The notes under the pieces were generated by a model. The model saw only the letters and a program-made list of their open reading frames with translations. It was not told the DNA's origin and did not search any database. Positions 1 through 12,300 of a stretch of DNA of 64,000 nt are shown one piece after another. The position numbers were made by a program, and so were the translations under genes. Origin of the DNA: Symbiodinium microadriaticum (taxonomy: Eukaryota; Sar; Dinophyceae; Suessiales; Symbiodiniaceae); NCBI GenBank assembly GCA_001939145.1, contig LSRX01001118.1:58402-122401 (forward strand). The letters run 5' to 3'. The first letter of the stretch is position 1, and every line of letters starts with the position of its first letter.

Positions 1-400
1 TGGGCTTGATAAAAGCCTGGAAACGGGTTTAGGGTTTAGGTTTCAGGGTTTAGGGTTTTTAAGGGTTTAGGAGGTTTTGGGGTTAGGGTTTAGGACTATA
101 GGGTTTAGGTTTCAGGGTTTAGGGTTTTTAGGAGAGGGGAACTATGTAGGGGGCCGTCCCAAAGGGACCATGTTTTTGACAGCTGCCCAAGAAGTGCGAA
201 ACCCTGCGCAGCTGTGACGCCGGCCCCATTACCCTAAACCCTAAACCCTAAAACCTAAAACCTAAACCCTAAAACCCTGAACCCCTAAACAACCTAAAAC
301 CCTGAACCCTAAAACCCTAAAGCCCTAAACCCTGAAACCCTAAAGCCCTAAACCCTGAAACCCTAAACCCCAATACCCTAAAACCCCAAACCCTCAGCTC
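1..400. repeat. telomere-like repeat with one small island
   Basis: Degenerate TTTAGGG runs (1-135) switch to CCCTAAA runs (226-398). The island 150-225 between them is open in one frame (contains PKKCETLRSCDAGPIT), but I could not connect it to the CFAP52 chain. Confidence 0.7.
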
Positions 401-410
401 CGAAGCCCAG

Positions 411-440
411 GTTCAAGAGCCTGGTCTACCATCCGGACGA
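411..440 (+). CDS. CFAP52: CFAP52-like exon a
   Basis: AG at 409-410, then a single G completing a codon begun upstream, then FKSLVYHPD and GA, with a GC donor at 441-442. The last two bases join the first base of the next exon to make Glu, giving YHPDE, the spacer before a WD40 blade. The preceding exon was not identified; it may lie in 1-400 or outside the window. Confidence 0.6.
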
Positions 441-3400
441 GCCGGCCCCCCCAGGAGGAAGCCGAAGGACCTTGAGGAGTCAGGGCGACTTGGGGTCTTA
501 AGGGCTTTTGGGGTTTTAGGGGTTTTAGGGGGTTTTGGGGGTTTAGGGTTTTAGGGGTTTAGGGGTTTAGGGGTTTAGGGCTTTTGGTTTAGGGTTTTAG
601 GGGTTTAGGGGTTCGGGTTTGGGCTTTTGGCTCAGGGTTTCCGGTTCAGGGTTTCTGGTTTAGGGTGTCTGGCTTAGTGTTTTTTTTCTAGGAGTCGAGG
701 GGTCTTAAGTTTTGGGTTCAGGGGTTTTTGGCGTCTGGGTCACGAAGATGGTCGCTTGCATTCTTGCATGTCTAAATGACTGCCGGTATCGTACAAACAA
801 TGACCATGACGAGCATACAGTTCTCGTAGCTGACGTAGGGGCCTTAAATAATTAGAATAGGGTTTTGGGGCTTCCTTATTATTATACCCTGTTCTAATTA
901 TCAAGGCCCCTATATTACCAGCGCGAGGCTTGCAGGTGTCAACTTGCATTTCGCACCCCCGTAAACTGCGGACTGCACGTGCCAAACCGCCATGGGAAAC
1001 CCCAGCCCTGGCCTAAAAACCCTACCTGTAACCGAAAAGACCTATGTACCTTGTTTAAGGAACTATATATCAAAAGCACAGAAAAAGGAACCCTAAAAGG
1101 GTAGGTCTTTTCGGGGTTACAGGTAAACCCTGAACCCTTTCTACTCCAAACTATAAAAACCGTCAACCCTAAGTCCTGTCCCTTAACAAGGAACCTTGTT
1201 AAGAAAAACCCCAATACCCCTTTAACCCTAAACCCTAAAGCCTAAAGCCTATCCTCCATCTCCGACGCTGCAAAGGTCGCAGCTTCTGACAACCGGCAGT
1301 GACAGAAAGGCCACCCCAGAAGTGTGATTGCGTTCTGGAAGGGTCTAGGGTCTGGGCTTTAGGGTTTAGGGACCCTTATGTGGTGAAGACTTGTTCGAAA
1401 AGGGCTGGCTAGGGGTGTTGTTGGGTGAGATTTAAAGAAGGCTTCTAGAAGGGGACTTTTAGGGGGTTCTTTAGAGCCCCATAAGACTTGAAGGGGTACA
1501 GGGGTTTTTATGTTTTCGGTCTCAAGGTGTTTGAGAACTGGGGTCTTTAGGGCCTTAAAGCTTTAATTGTGGGGTTTTGCGGGGTTTACGGTTTCAGTGT
1601 TTTTGGGGCTAGGAGCCGTCACAGCCCAGCGTATCTGTGGTAGTTTAAGGTGTTCATTAGCTGTTCAGTGGGGCTCCCCACTCATAGCAAGACTCGGAGG
1701 TTCATGGGTAGCTATAAGTGGGGACAGAAGTCCCCTATAATGTAGGTCATAACTATGGTTGCCCTACCATTACAACTCCAGTTATACCTACCCATGAACC
1801 TCCAAGTAGCTTCTGGGCGCGTGCGGTACCATCAGAGTGTCTTGCGCATTGATGGGTCCACAGAAAGCAGGGCTTCAAACCCTAAACCCCTAAACACTAA
1901 ACGCTAAACCCTAAACCCCAACCCCTAAACCCTAAACCCTAAACCCTAAACCCTAAACAACCCTAAACAACCCTAAACCCCTAAACCCCAAAACCCCAAA
2001 ACCCCGAAACCAGAGGTGCATTGCCACGTTCCAGCTGGTGGAGCTTGTAATGCCTACAGTCGAAGCCCCGAGCCCGACCTAAGCGGAAGTCTCAGAAAAG
2101 CAAAGCCCCGGTATAACTTAGGTTTAGGGTTTAGGGTTTTTAGGGACTTTAGTGTTTTTAGGGTTTTTAGGGTTTTCGGGCTTTGGGGATTTGGGTTTTT
2201 TGGGGTTTAGGGCTTATACTCGATAGAACAGTGTTTTGCGAGTTCCTGTTTAAGACTATAGTAGAACAGACCCCCCAAAACCCTGCTCTAATAATAAAGG
2301 CCCCTATGTTAGACTCTGCAGCTGTGGGGTTCTTTTGCAGATAGCCGCTTTGCCGCAGATCGCTCTAAACCCTAAACCTCGAATCCTGAACTTTTAGCCC
2401 TAGGCCCCTGAAGCTGTCTTCCTACCTGTCTGTTTGGCGTTTGGAGTTTTTAGGGTTCAGGGTTCCTAAGACCCTCAGAAACTTTGTAAAGTCCGAGAAT
2501 CCCAAGAAGCCCGATCATGCTGCGGAATGTGTTGTGCTGATTTAGACCCTGCCATATCTATAGTATATACTTAGGCCTTAAAGGGGTTCCTATATAGATA
2601 CCTTAAGGGTCAAGTATGGACTGTGTGGGCACATGAAGCCTTAGGGCCTTAGGGTTAGATGTCACAAGCACTAAACCCTGACCCGAAACCCCACACATTG
2701 TTAAACCCCTAAACCCTAACCCCCCCCCCAATCTCGGACGTTGAATGCCATGCCTGCCTTGCGAGTGTGTGAGTCGAAACCCCTAAACCTTAAACCCTAA
2801 ACCTAAACCCTTGTGGGTCACGATTTGAATCAAGATGTGCATGCAACAGTAGATGACTTCCCTCAGGAATGCTACATCATCGCCAATTTTTGGCAAGAAC
2901 TGGTTTGGAGGTCAGTCCTCCACAGGGAGACACATGGGTAGCTCGAGGATCTTCCTCGGCTATTGACTTCTTTCTTTTTCGCATTTTTCGCCTCCCCAGG
3001 ACCGAAGTACAGTTCTGGAAACGGGAGGACCTAAGGATTGCCCTGCCTTCTGACCATAATGCAGTGGGGATGACCCTCTCTCTGCAGGGCGTCTCGGGTC
3101 CTAAACTTCGCCGCAGGCAACGCTCCACTCTGTGTGGAAAGTGGGGCATGAGCGCGGAAGCCACCCTACGCTTGATAATGTGAATCCTGCATTACCTCAA
3201 GGACCCTCAACTGTGGGAATTATGGTATATTCCTTATCATGGGTAGTGCAGGATTTATACCATCAGCCGTATGTAACCCGAAAGAGCCCTGAAGAAAAAG
3301 GCCCCAGACCCACAAACACCCTCTGAAACCCTGCGACTCCCCCAAAAACCTGCCCAGAGACTCATCTGAGGGTTTTGGGTCTCGGTGCTCTGCTCTGGTT

Positions 3401-6356
3401 AGCCTAATGGCTGCTGAAAGTGGCCACTGCATAACAATGGCCTGGCGTCAGAGCAGGAACTCATGCAAAGAAGGAGAGACTGCAAAACCGCTTCATTCAG
3501 GAAGAGGCCCAGGCCTCAAATCTTCTTGGAGTGCCTACCCTAATTGTGAAGGATGTTCTTTGATGAAGGGGTTGTGGAGTCTCTGGGTGCTGCAAGGTCT
3601 ATAGCACCCTAAACACTAAACCCTGAAACTTAAACCCTAAACCTTAAACCCTAGACCCTAAACCTTAAACCCTAAACCACCTTAAACCCTAAACCCTAAA
3701 CCTTAAACCCTAAGCCCTAAACCACATTAAACCCGAAACCCCAAAAAAAACCCTAAACCTTAAACCCTAAACCCTAAACCCTAGGCCCTTGAACTCCAAG
3801 ACCCTAAGCCCCTGAACCCCATAACTTCCCCAAGGCCCTCCACAAGCTGCCGCCAGGTCGCCTACTGGGACACGTTCGACGGCCAGGCGATACGCGTTCT
3901 TGAGGCCGGAAATGTAGGAGGCTTTGGGAGTTTTGGGGTGTTTAGGGTTTAGGGTGTTTAGGGTTTAGGGTTTAGGGTTTAGGGTGTTTAGGCCCTAAAC
4001 CCTAAACCCTCGACCCTAAAAAACCCTTTGGGATTTTAGGGTGCTTAGGGTTTTAGAGTTTCAGTGGTTTGTGGTTCAGGATTTAGGGTTTACGCTTCGC
4101 AATGTAGGGTCTTCTTTAGGGTTCAGAGGTCTTCTCGCTTTACAGGGTTGGTAGCGGTTCATAAAGGGCTTATAAGATTTTCTTCGGTTTAATGTAGGGC
4201 TTATAGGGACTAGGGTTTAGGGTTTAGGGTGATGAGGGATTAGGGTGATTAGGGTTTAGGGTTTAGGGGCTATAGGGTTTGCAGGGCCTACATGATTTAT
4301 GGTTTTCTAGGGGGCCGAAGATGGTTGGCACGCGGGGTTTTGCCGGGTCAAGAGGGTCGCTTCGTCAATCCCCACTCCCTGAATACAAAATCAAAGCCTA
4401 TAGGCTTAAACCCCCGAATCCTATGTTCCCTGGTTAGACGCCACGGCCCAAGATCCCACAGCCACAAACTCAAATCCCTAGTTCCCAAATCCAAAATCAT
4501 ACAGGCCTAAGCCCCATATCCCTGAATCTATTACCTTAGATGCCAAGCCTCAAAATCCTTCAAAACACTCCACCCCGCATGATTGAAGTCCGTGAGAACC
4601 TAAACCCTACATCAGTTTAGGGACTTGAGTAGTGAGAATCGGGTTCAGGTAACCTACAGTATAACGGTATCATGCAAACCCTTAACCCTAAACCGGGGCT
4701 ACGACTACGCCGGTAGTTGAAATCCTAAATCCGAACTCCCCCAGATCCTGCAAGCTCGTGAATCCTTATCTCTAAACCCTAAACCTTAACCCCTAAACCC
4801 TAAACCCTAAACCCTAAACCCTATACCTTAAACCCTAAACCCTAAACCCTAAACCAAGGCCTAAACCCTAAGCCCTAAACCCTAAAACCCAAACTCGAAG
4901 GGCCTGAATCCTAACGCCTCAACCCCTCAAATCCACCAAGAATCCCTGAATCTCCAAGTCCTCTAAGTTCCTCAGTCCCTATTCCCTGTTTCTGAGGCCC
5001 AAACGCCGAAAAACTAAACCTTAATGCAGCCTATAGGGTTTAGGTTTTAGGGATTAGGGTTTAGGGTTTAGGGGTTAGGGTTTAGGGTTTAGGGATTAGG
5101 GTTTAGGTGTACACCCTCAACTCTCAGCCCTTAAACGTCCCCTTAACCTTTGAACCCCTAAACCCTAAAGCCCAATCACCCTAATCCCTAACCCCAAACC
5201 CCTGAGCCCTAAACTTGCTCAGGGCTCGGAAGAAGGTGAGGTCTCGACGCTGTCGGTGTCGTGCCTTGGACTCCTTTGAAGGGAACCTGAAGGGAAGCCG
5301 TATAGTAATCCTTAAAGGAACCCCCATGGGTAGTTCTCTAAATTAGGGTCCCTTGGTAGGTCCTCAATATAGTACCGCACCCCTATGAAAAAAAGGACCT
5401 GGAAAGGACCCTAATTGAGAGAGCTACCCTCATAGAAACCCTTAAATGGTTACCCTTATCGTAACCCATTTTGCGTTCCTTTCAAGGAACCCTAAACCCT
5501 AAACCCTTTTTGAACCCTAGCTGTGAAGCCCTAAACCCTGAACCCTAAAACCCTAAAACCCTAAACCCTAAACCCAAAACCCCAAACCCAAAACCCTAAA
5601 ACCCTAAAGCCTTAAACCCTAAACCCTAAACCCTGAAACCCTAAAGCCTTAAACCCTAACCCCTAAACCCTAACCCCTAAACCCTAAAGCCCTAAAGCCC
5701 TAAACCCTAAACCCTGAACCGTATAGAACCCTTCAAGGAACCCTTGTGCGATCCCTGTATCGGTCGCTCTACGGGCTCCTCATATGAGGGTTCCATAGGG
5801 TTTCTAGGTACTTGAAGGATTCTATAGGGTTCAGGGTTTAGGGTTTAGGGCTTTAGAGCTTCGGGGTTTAGGGTTTAGGGTCTAGGGTTTTAGGGTTCAG
5901 GTTAGGGATCTTTGAGGCGTTGAAGTGTAGGGGATATTCGCTGAAGTATTGGTTTAGGACAGTCTCGTCGTATGCTTTGTACTGTACCGCCGTGGCAGTT
6001 GCAACGTCAGGTCGTTGCGAAGACCTCCTCTTGTAGAGTTTCAGTGCAATGTCTGAGCAGTCTTTCTTTCTTTCTTTCTTTCTTTCTTTGTACTCATACC
6101 AGAGTATACCGCAAAGCCGTCTTCTGATCGTTCAGGCCCTATATATGAAGCCTTGAACCCGGTTCAAACCTCATAAAACCGACCCTAAACACGTAAACCC
6201 CAAAACCCCCAAACCCTAAGCCCTACACTCCTAAACCCTAAACCCTAAACCCCAGACCCCTAAACACTCCTGAACCCTAAACCGTTAAACCCTAAGCGCT
6301 GTAGTATACCCTAAATTTCCAAGCCCTAAGCCGACAGGAAGACAGCAGTAGTAGTC

Positions 6357-6399
<43 letters not shown>

Positions 6400-9300
6400 G
6401 AGGAGGAGGAGGAGGAGGAGGAGGAGGAGGAGCAGTAGCAGTAGCAGTAGCAGTAGCAGTATCAGTAGCAGTAGCAGTAGCAGTAGCAGTAGCAGTAGCA
6501 GTAGCAGTAGCAGTAGCAGTAGCAGTAGCACTAGCAGTAGCACTAGCAGTAGCAGTAGCAGTAACAATAAACAGTAGCAGTAGCAGTATTAGTAGTAGCA
6601 GCAGCAGCAGCAGCAGCATTCTGATTGGTCTTCTCAGGCAAGACACCTGCCCTAAACTCAGCCGCTCTGGGGTCCTCAACGCTAAAGCCCAAAACACTAA
6701 CCCTCAAACTACGGTGCTTTGGGGTTTCAGTGATTCAGTTGCTTCGAGGAAGAGCGGCTCCCACTACGTCTCCGGCGGCGAAGAGCGGCTGCTAAAGCTC
6801 TGGGATTATGCATCTCGACTCATAGGATTTCAGGGTTTAGGGTTTAGGGCACTGTTCTTCATGTGATGTAGTGGCTCGGTTAGAAGGGACTGAGGCTTTA
6901 GGGTGGACTTTCGGATTTAGGGTTTTGGGTTCTGGATAGTCGCTTTGGAAGTAGGGCTTTCATACCAACTATAAGGGCTTTCATCAGTGTTTTTTTTCAC
7001 AGGTTTCAGGTTTCAGTGTTCCTTTTGGTGTTCCGTTGAGGATTCCATGGATTCCATTGAGGGCTCGTTCTCAGGCTCCTGTTAGGAGATACCTGGACCT
7101 ACGCCCTAACCCCTACACCCTACACCCTAAACTCCCTAAACCCTAAACCCCAAATCCTAAACCACCAACCCTAAACACTAAAACCCCAAAGGAGATAGGG
7201 CTTGAGGTTTGCACTGCGGCACTGAGGTCAAGACTTGCGTTTCAAGTCTTGTGGGTCCTAAAAGGCCATGGTTTTGGGCCCCTAAACCGCCAATTATGCT
7301 AGTGGGTCCCAAAGGGATATGGTTTCTGGCCCCTAAACCCTAAACCCTAAACCCTGAACCGCCTATTATGATAGAGGGTTTGGGGTCCGGGGTTCAGGGG
7401 TTGGGGGCTAACGGCGGGTCCAGGATTTCTTTCTTTCCCAGATTCGGCTCGGCTTGGCTTGAACCCCAAGCCCTGCACCCGAAGCCCTAGGGTTTAGGGT
7501 TTAGAGTTCAGGGTTTATATAGGGTTTAGGGTTTAGAGTTTAGGGTTTATATAGGGTTTAGGGTTTATATAGGGTTTAGGGTTTAGAGTTTAGGGTTTAG
7601 GGTTTAGGGCTGGCTTTTCTCGGCTTGGTGTTGCTTCTTGGCTTGCCCTGACTTGCGCTTGGCTTAGCTCGGCGTTGTTTTTGCTGATGCGGCTGGGATT
7701 TTCCTCCCTAAGCCCTACATAAACCCTGGCAACCCTAAATCCTAAACCCTAAACCCTAAATCCTAAGCCCTAAACCCTAAATCCTAAACCCGAAACCCTA
7801 AACCCTAACTGCCTGGATACTTCTTTGTAAACAAACCTACCTGGACCCTAAAGAACCTACCTTTTTAGGGCTCCNGCTCTGCGGAGTTGCTGCTAAAGCA
7901 GGAGCAGGAGCGCAAACGCAAGGAGACGGAGGACCTGCTGAGTGCCAAGAAGGCTCGGGTGCTGGAGCTCAAGCGCCAGCTTGGGCAGGAAGTGGCGAAG
8001 CTTCAAGTGGAGAAGGAGCCAACCCCACCACTGAGGCGCTCGAGCGCCTTTGACGAGGCCAGCCTGCACGGCGCCGACCCTGCTTCGGTGCCTGAGAGCC
8101 GCCTCTCAAAGTGGACTCTGTTGTCCACAGGCAGTACTCTTGTGGGGGCTCAGAAGAGCTTGCAATTCCCGAGACAGCAGGCTCTGGGCTCGCAGGATAG
8201 TAGTGGGAGTGCTCGGAGCAGTTCGGAGTGCTCTGAGTGGCTCTGAGCAGTTCGGAGTTCCCGGAGTAGCTCGGAGGCTTGCGAAGTTTTTTTCGAGCCT
8301 AAGCCCGAGACCCGAAGCCCGAGACTGACAGCATTCAGCTTGCGAGCCGCGAGCCTTACGGCTTCCAACACCCTCAACCCCAAACCTCAACTGAGCCCTA
8401 AACCTCATGCACGGTTTAGGGTTTTAGGGTCTAGGGTTTTAGGTTTTAGGGTTCAGGGTTTAGGGTTTGAGGTTTTTGGGGTTTAGGGTGTAGGGTTCCT
8501 AAACCTCTAAACCCCTAAAGTCGGTTCGACCATGCCCTTCGCGGGGTTTTGTTACGGGACTAGGGTGTAGAGCTCGGTCTATGTTCCTAAGCCGACGGCC
8601 CGGGCTTCTAGCCTGGAGTTATCGTGCCGGCGGTAGTCTTGGAACAGTACCAGGACAGCCCTGGTTTGGAGCGCCGAAGGCATTCTTGACAAATATTCAT
8701 ATAATGCAGAACAGAGGGTTCTAGGTTGTCCTAAACCCAGAACGCTAAACCCCGACGTGGATTTAAACCAAGGCGCCCCGAAGCCCAAAATGCCTCTTCG
8801 AACCCGCTCAGGACAAAGGCGTTTCGGAGTATATCGGGGCCCGGGCCTCTGGAACTAGGCATTTATTTTTTTATTATATTTTTTTTTTGGGGGGGGGTTT
8901 CTGGGTTGGGGTTAAGAGTTTAAGGTCTCGGATGGGAAGCAAAACTTGCCAATGGCGCCCATCCTGCCCCAAAGGGAGCTCCTCATCACCGGCAAGGCTG
9001 AGCCCTGAACCCTAAACTCTGGGCCCCTAAACGACTGAGCCCTAAACCGTAAGCTTTAGATCCCGAAATGCCTGACCCCTAAACCCCAAAACTCCAGAAC
9101 CCAGAAAGGCTGTGGACCCCAGAAAAGGTTCAGGATTTGGGGTTTAGTGTTCAGGATCTTGCCATCGAATGAAAAAACGATCCCTAAGCCTTAAGATGAA
9201 CACCCGAATGATTACCAATTCTATTTTGGGGCTGCTTAAACATCAAAGCCCTAAAGAGAAGGTCCATCTTCTTCAGACGGCCTCAATTACACCAAACCCT

Positions 9301-12300
9301 AGATGGCCCTGAACGGCTCAGGATTTTTTACAGCTTACACTTGAAAAACCCTAAACTTACTGTTGATGATATAAATCCTGCCTTACCTTAAGGATCCTTA
9401 ACTATGGGAATCATGGTCCATTCCTTAGTATGGGTCATGCAGGATTTATATCATCAACCGTAGGGCTTTGATGTTCTAAACCAGTCCTACGATTTCTGCC
9501 CCACTGTCGAAAGTCCTCAAGACCCTACTCTTTTGACTCCAGCTCTAGACCCTGAGCCCGAAACCAAGATGGGACTTTCTGAAAATTAGGGCACCCTTAT
9601 TTTGGGGTCCTTATAATAAGGATCCTACTATTTAGGGTAATATATAAGGGTCCCCTATTTTCGGAAATCCCCAGATTAAATCCCAAAAAATCCTAAACCC
9701 TAAAATCCCTTAACCTTAATCCCCAAACCCTAGCGTAAACCCCCTAGCCCTTCACTCTTTGTACTACAACTATCGCCGCAACTTCTACGTTTGGGCGACG
9801 GCAGAGGGGATTAAAAACAAGCCCTGGGGTCCGATTGTGTCAATGAGCACGAGAAGCACAGGACCCAGGGTAGTTGGAGCCGTGGATGGGCCAAGTATCC
9901 GGCTCGATCTGACCAAGAAAACATGCAGATCCACAGCCTCATCAGCTCGCGACGCGCCCAGACCTAGAACGCCTTGTTCATTCGAAGCCTTCTCGGTTCT
10001 TCGCAGAGCCGGCTCAAGCTCGAGGTTTTGTACATGAAATCTTCCATCCAGCACCCGGTGCGAGAAAAGCTTATATACAAATCACCAGGGCGCTGGAGCG
10101 TCAAAATACATTTGGCGGAGGGGGAAGGCCATAGCGCGGAGGCGGGGCGCGCCTCGTTTGCTCCACGGTCATCGCCCTCGCTTGTCAGGACCGCTCGCGG
10201 ACTCCCAGGCGGCGGCCCTGAGTGCGGAACTCGTTCACCAGGCAGGCGCCGTGAAAGAGACCCAGCGTCGGCCACTGCCTCTGTTCGCAAGCCCCGGTTA
10301 CCCTAATGCCCCGAACCCCGTGCCCGAACCCCTAGACCCCTAGGCCCCTAAACCCTAGAGCCCTAAACCCTAGAGCAATAAAAACTCGAGCCCAAAACCC
10401 TAGAGCCCCAAACCTAGAGCCCTAAACCCTAGAGCCCGAAACCCTACCACCTCAAAAAGTTGTCCGAAAATAGACATAAATTTCAGCTGGAAAAATCTGC
10501 GCTGGTTGCCCTCACCAAACAGACAAACAAACAAACAAACAAACAAACAAACAAACAAACAAACAAAACAAAACAAAACAAACAAACAAACAAAACAAAC
10601 ACACACACACACACAAAAACACCACTATGGCCAAAGATTCCCACCTCAAAACCTGTCCCAAAATATATTCAAAATTCCAGCTGCAAAACCGAATTAGGTT
10701 TCGGAATCACCCCTATATTCATAGTGCGAGGCTTTAGGGGGAGTAGAAACTGCTCGAACTGGAGCCGCTGATCCGTTACACCCTAAAATCTAAGCCCAAA
10801 ATCCCTGAACCCTAAACCCTAAACCCTAAACCCCAGACCCTAAACCCTAAGCCACATGTTCATGTTTGACCTTCGCTTTTGGGGCTCCGGAAGCTGGAGC
10901 TCCTTGTAATTTAGGGCTTAGGGCCTTAGGGCTCAGGGCTTAATGTAGGAACCTGATGAGAGCCCTCCCCCCCCCAAAAAAAAAAAATAAATAAATAAAT
11001 AAATATATATATATATATATATATATTNNNNNNNNNNNNNNNNNNNNNNNNNNNNNNNNNNNNNNNNNNNNNNNNNNNNNNNNNNNNNNNNNNNNNNNNN
11101 NNNNNNNNNNNNNNNNNNNNNNNNNNNNNNNNNNNNNNNNNNNNNNNNNNNNNNNNNNNNNNNNNNNNNNNNNNNNNNNNNNNNNNNNNNNNNNNNNNNN
11201 NNNNNNNNNNNNNNNNNNNNNNNNNNNNNNNNNNNNNNNNNNNNNNNNNNNNNNNNNNNNNNNNNNNNNNNNNNNNNNNNNNNNNNNNNNNNNNNNNNNN
11301 NNNNNNNNNNNNNNNNNNNNNNNNNNNNNNNNNNNNNNNNNNNNNNNNNNNNNNNNNNNNNNNNNNNNNNNNNNNNNNNNNNNNNNNNNNNNNNNNNNNN
11401 NNNNNNNNNNNNNNNNNNNNNNNNNNNNNNNNNNNNNNNNNNNNNNNNNNNNNNNNNNNNNNNNNNNNNNNNNNNNNNNNNNNNNNNNNNNNNNNNNNNN
11501 NNNNNNNNNNNNNNNNNNNNNNNNNNNNNNNNNNNNNNNNNNNNNNNNNNNNNNNNNNNNNNNNNNNNNNNNNNNNNNNNNNNNNNGTTTAGGGTTTAGG
11601 GTCAAAGGGCTTAGGGCGTTTAGGGTTTAGGGGTTTAGGGTTTAGGGGTTTAGGGCTTAGGGTTTAAGGGTTTATAGGGCTTATAGGGTTTATAGGGTTA
11701 TAGGGTTTATAGGGTTTAGTTTAGGCAAACCTCGCACATTGAGGTTGGGCACAGCGGCACCATCACCTGCGCTGCGATCTCGCCGGCGCGTTCCCGAGCC
11801 GGTTGATTAACAAGATTGGTCACGTGAGTGCTGCCGTGCTGCTGCTATTGCTGCTGATGCAGTCATTGCTATCCGTGTTATGGCTACCCTAAATCCTAAA
11901 CCCTAAACCCTAAACCCCAGAGATACAGAGTTTGGGGTGGAAGGTTTTGGGGTTCCGGGCGGAGTGACGAGGAGTTTCAGGGCTGGATGAGTAGTACCGC
12001 TATTCCTTACGATTCCCTATCACAACTATGGGTATACTCCACCCTAAACCCTAAACCCAAAACCTGACCCTAATCATTGAAGCCCTTTTGTAAATCTCAG
12101 CCTCAAGGCGCCTGCTCTTGAGTACGTACACCAACATTAGTCTTAGGGGTCCTCATCTTATGGTATAGCATACCCCAAAACTTGATGGCTAGCGGTCTCC
12201 TGAGTAACTACCGTCGAGGCTTTGGGGCGTAAGGATTCAGGGGCGTAGGATTCTGGGATGCAGGATTTAGGGTTTAGGATTTAGGGTTTAGGGAGTTAGG

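Noticed and set aside
2016..2210. Frame ending in FRVFRVFRVFG-type peptide
   Set aside because: Translation of TTTAGGG units; such GF/RV/LN-rich peptides recur wherever the repeat is open.
6292..6697. Reverse-strand open frames rich in Leu or Ala/Thr
   Set aside because: Pure translation of the CAG/CAGTAG/GGA microsatellite; same pattern in several frames.
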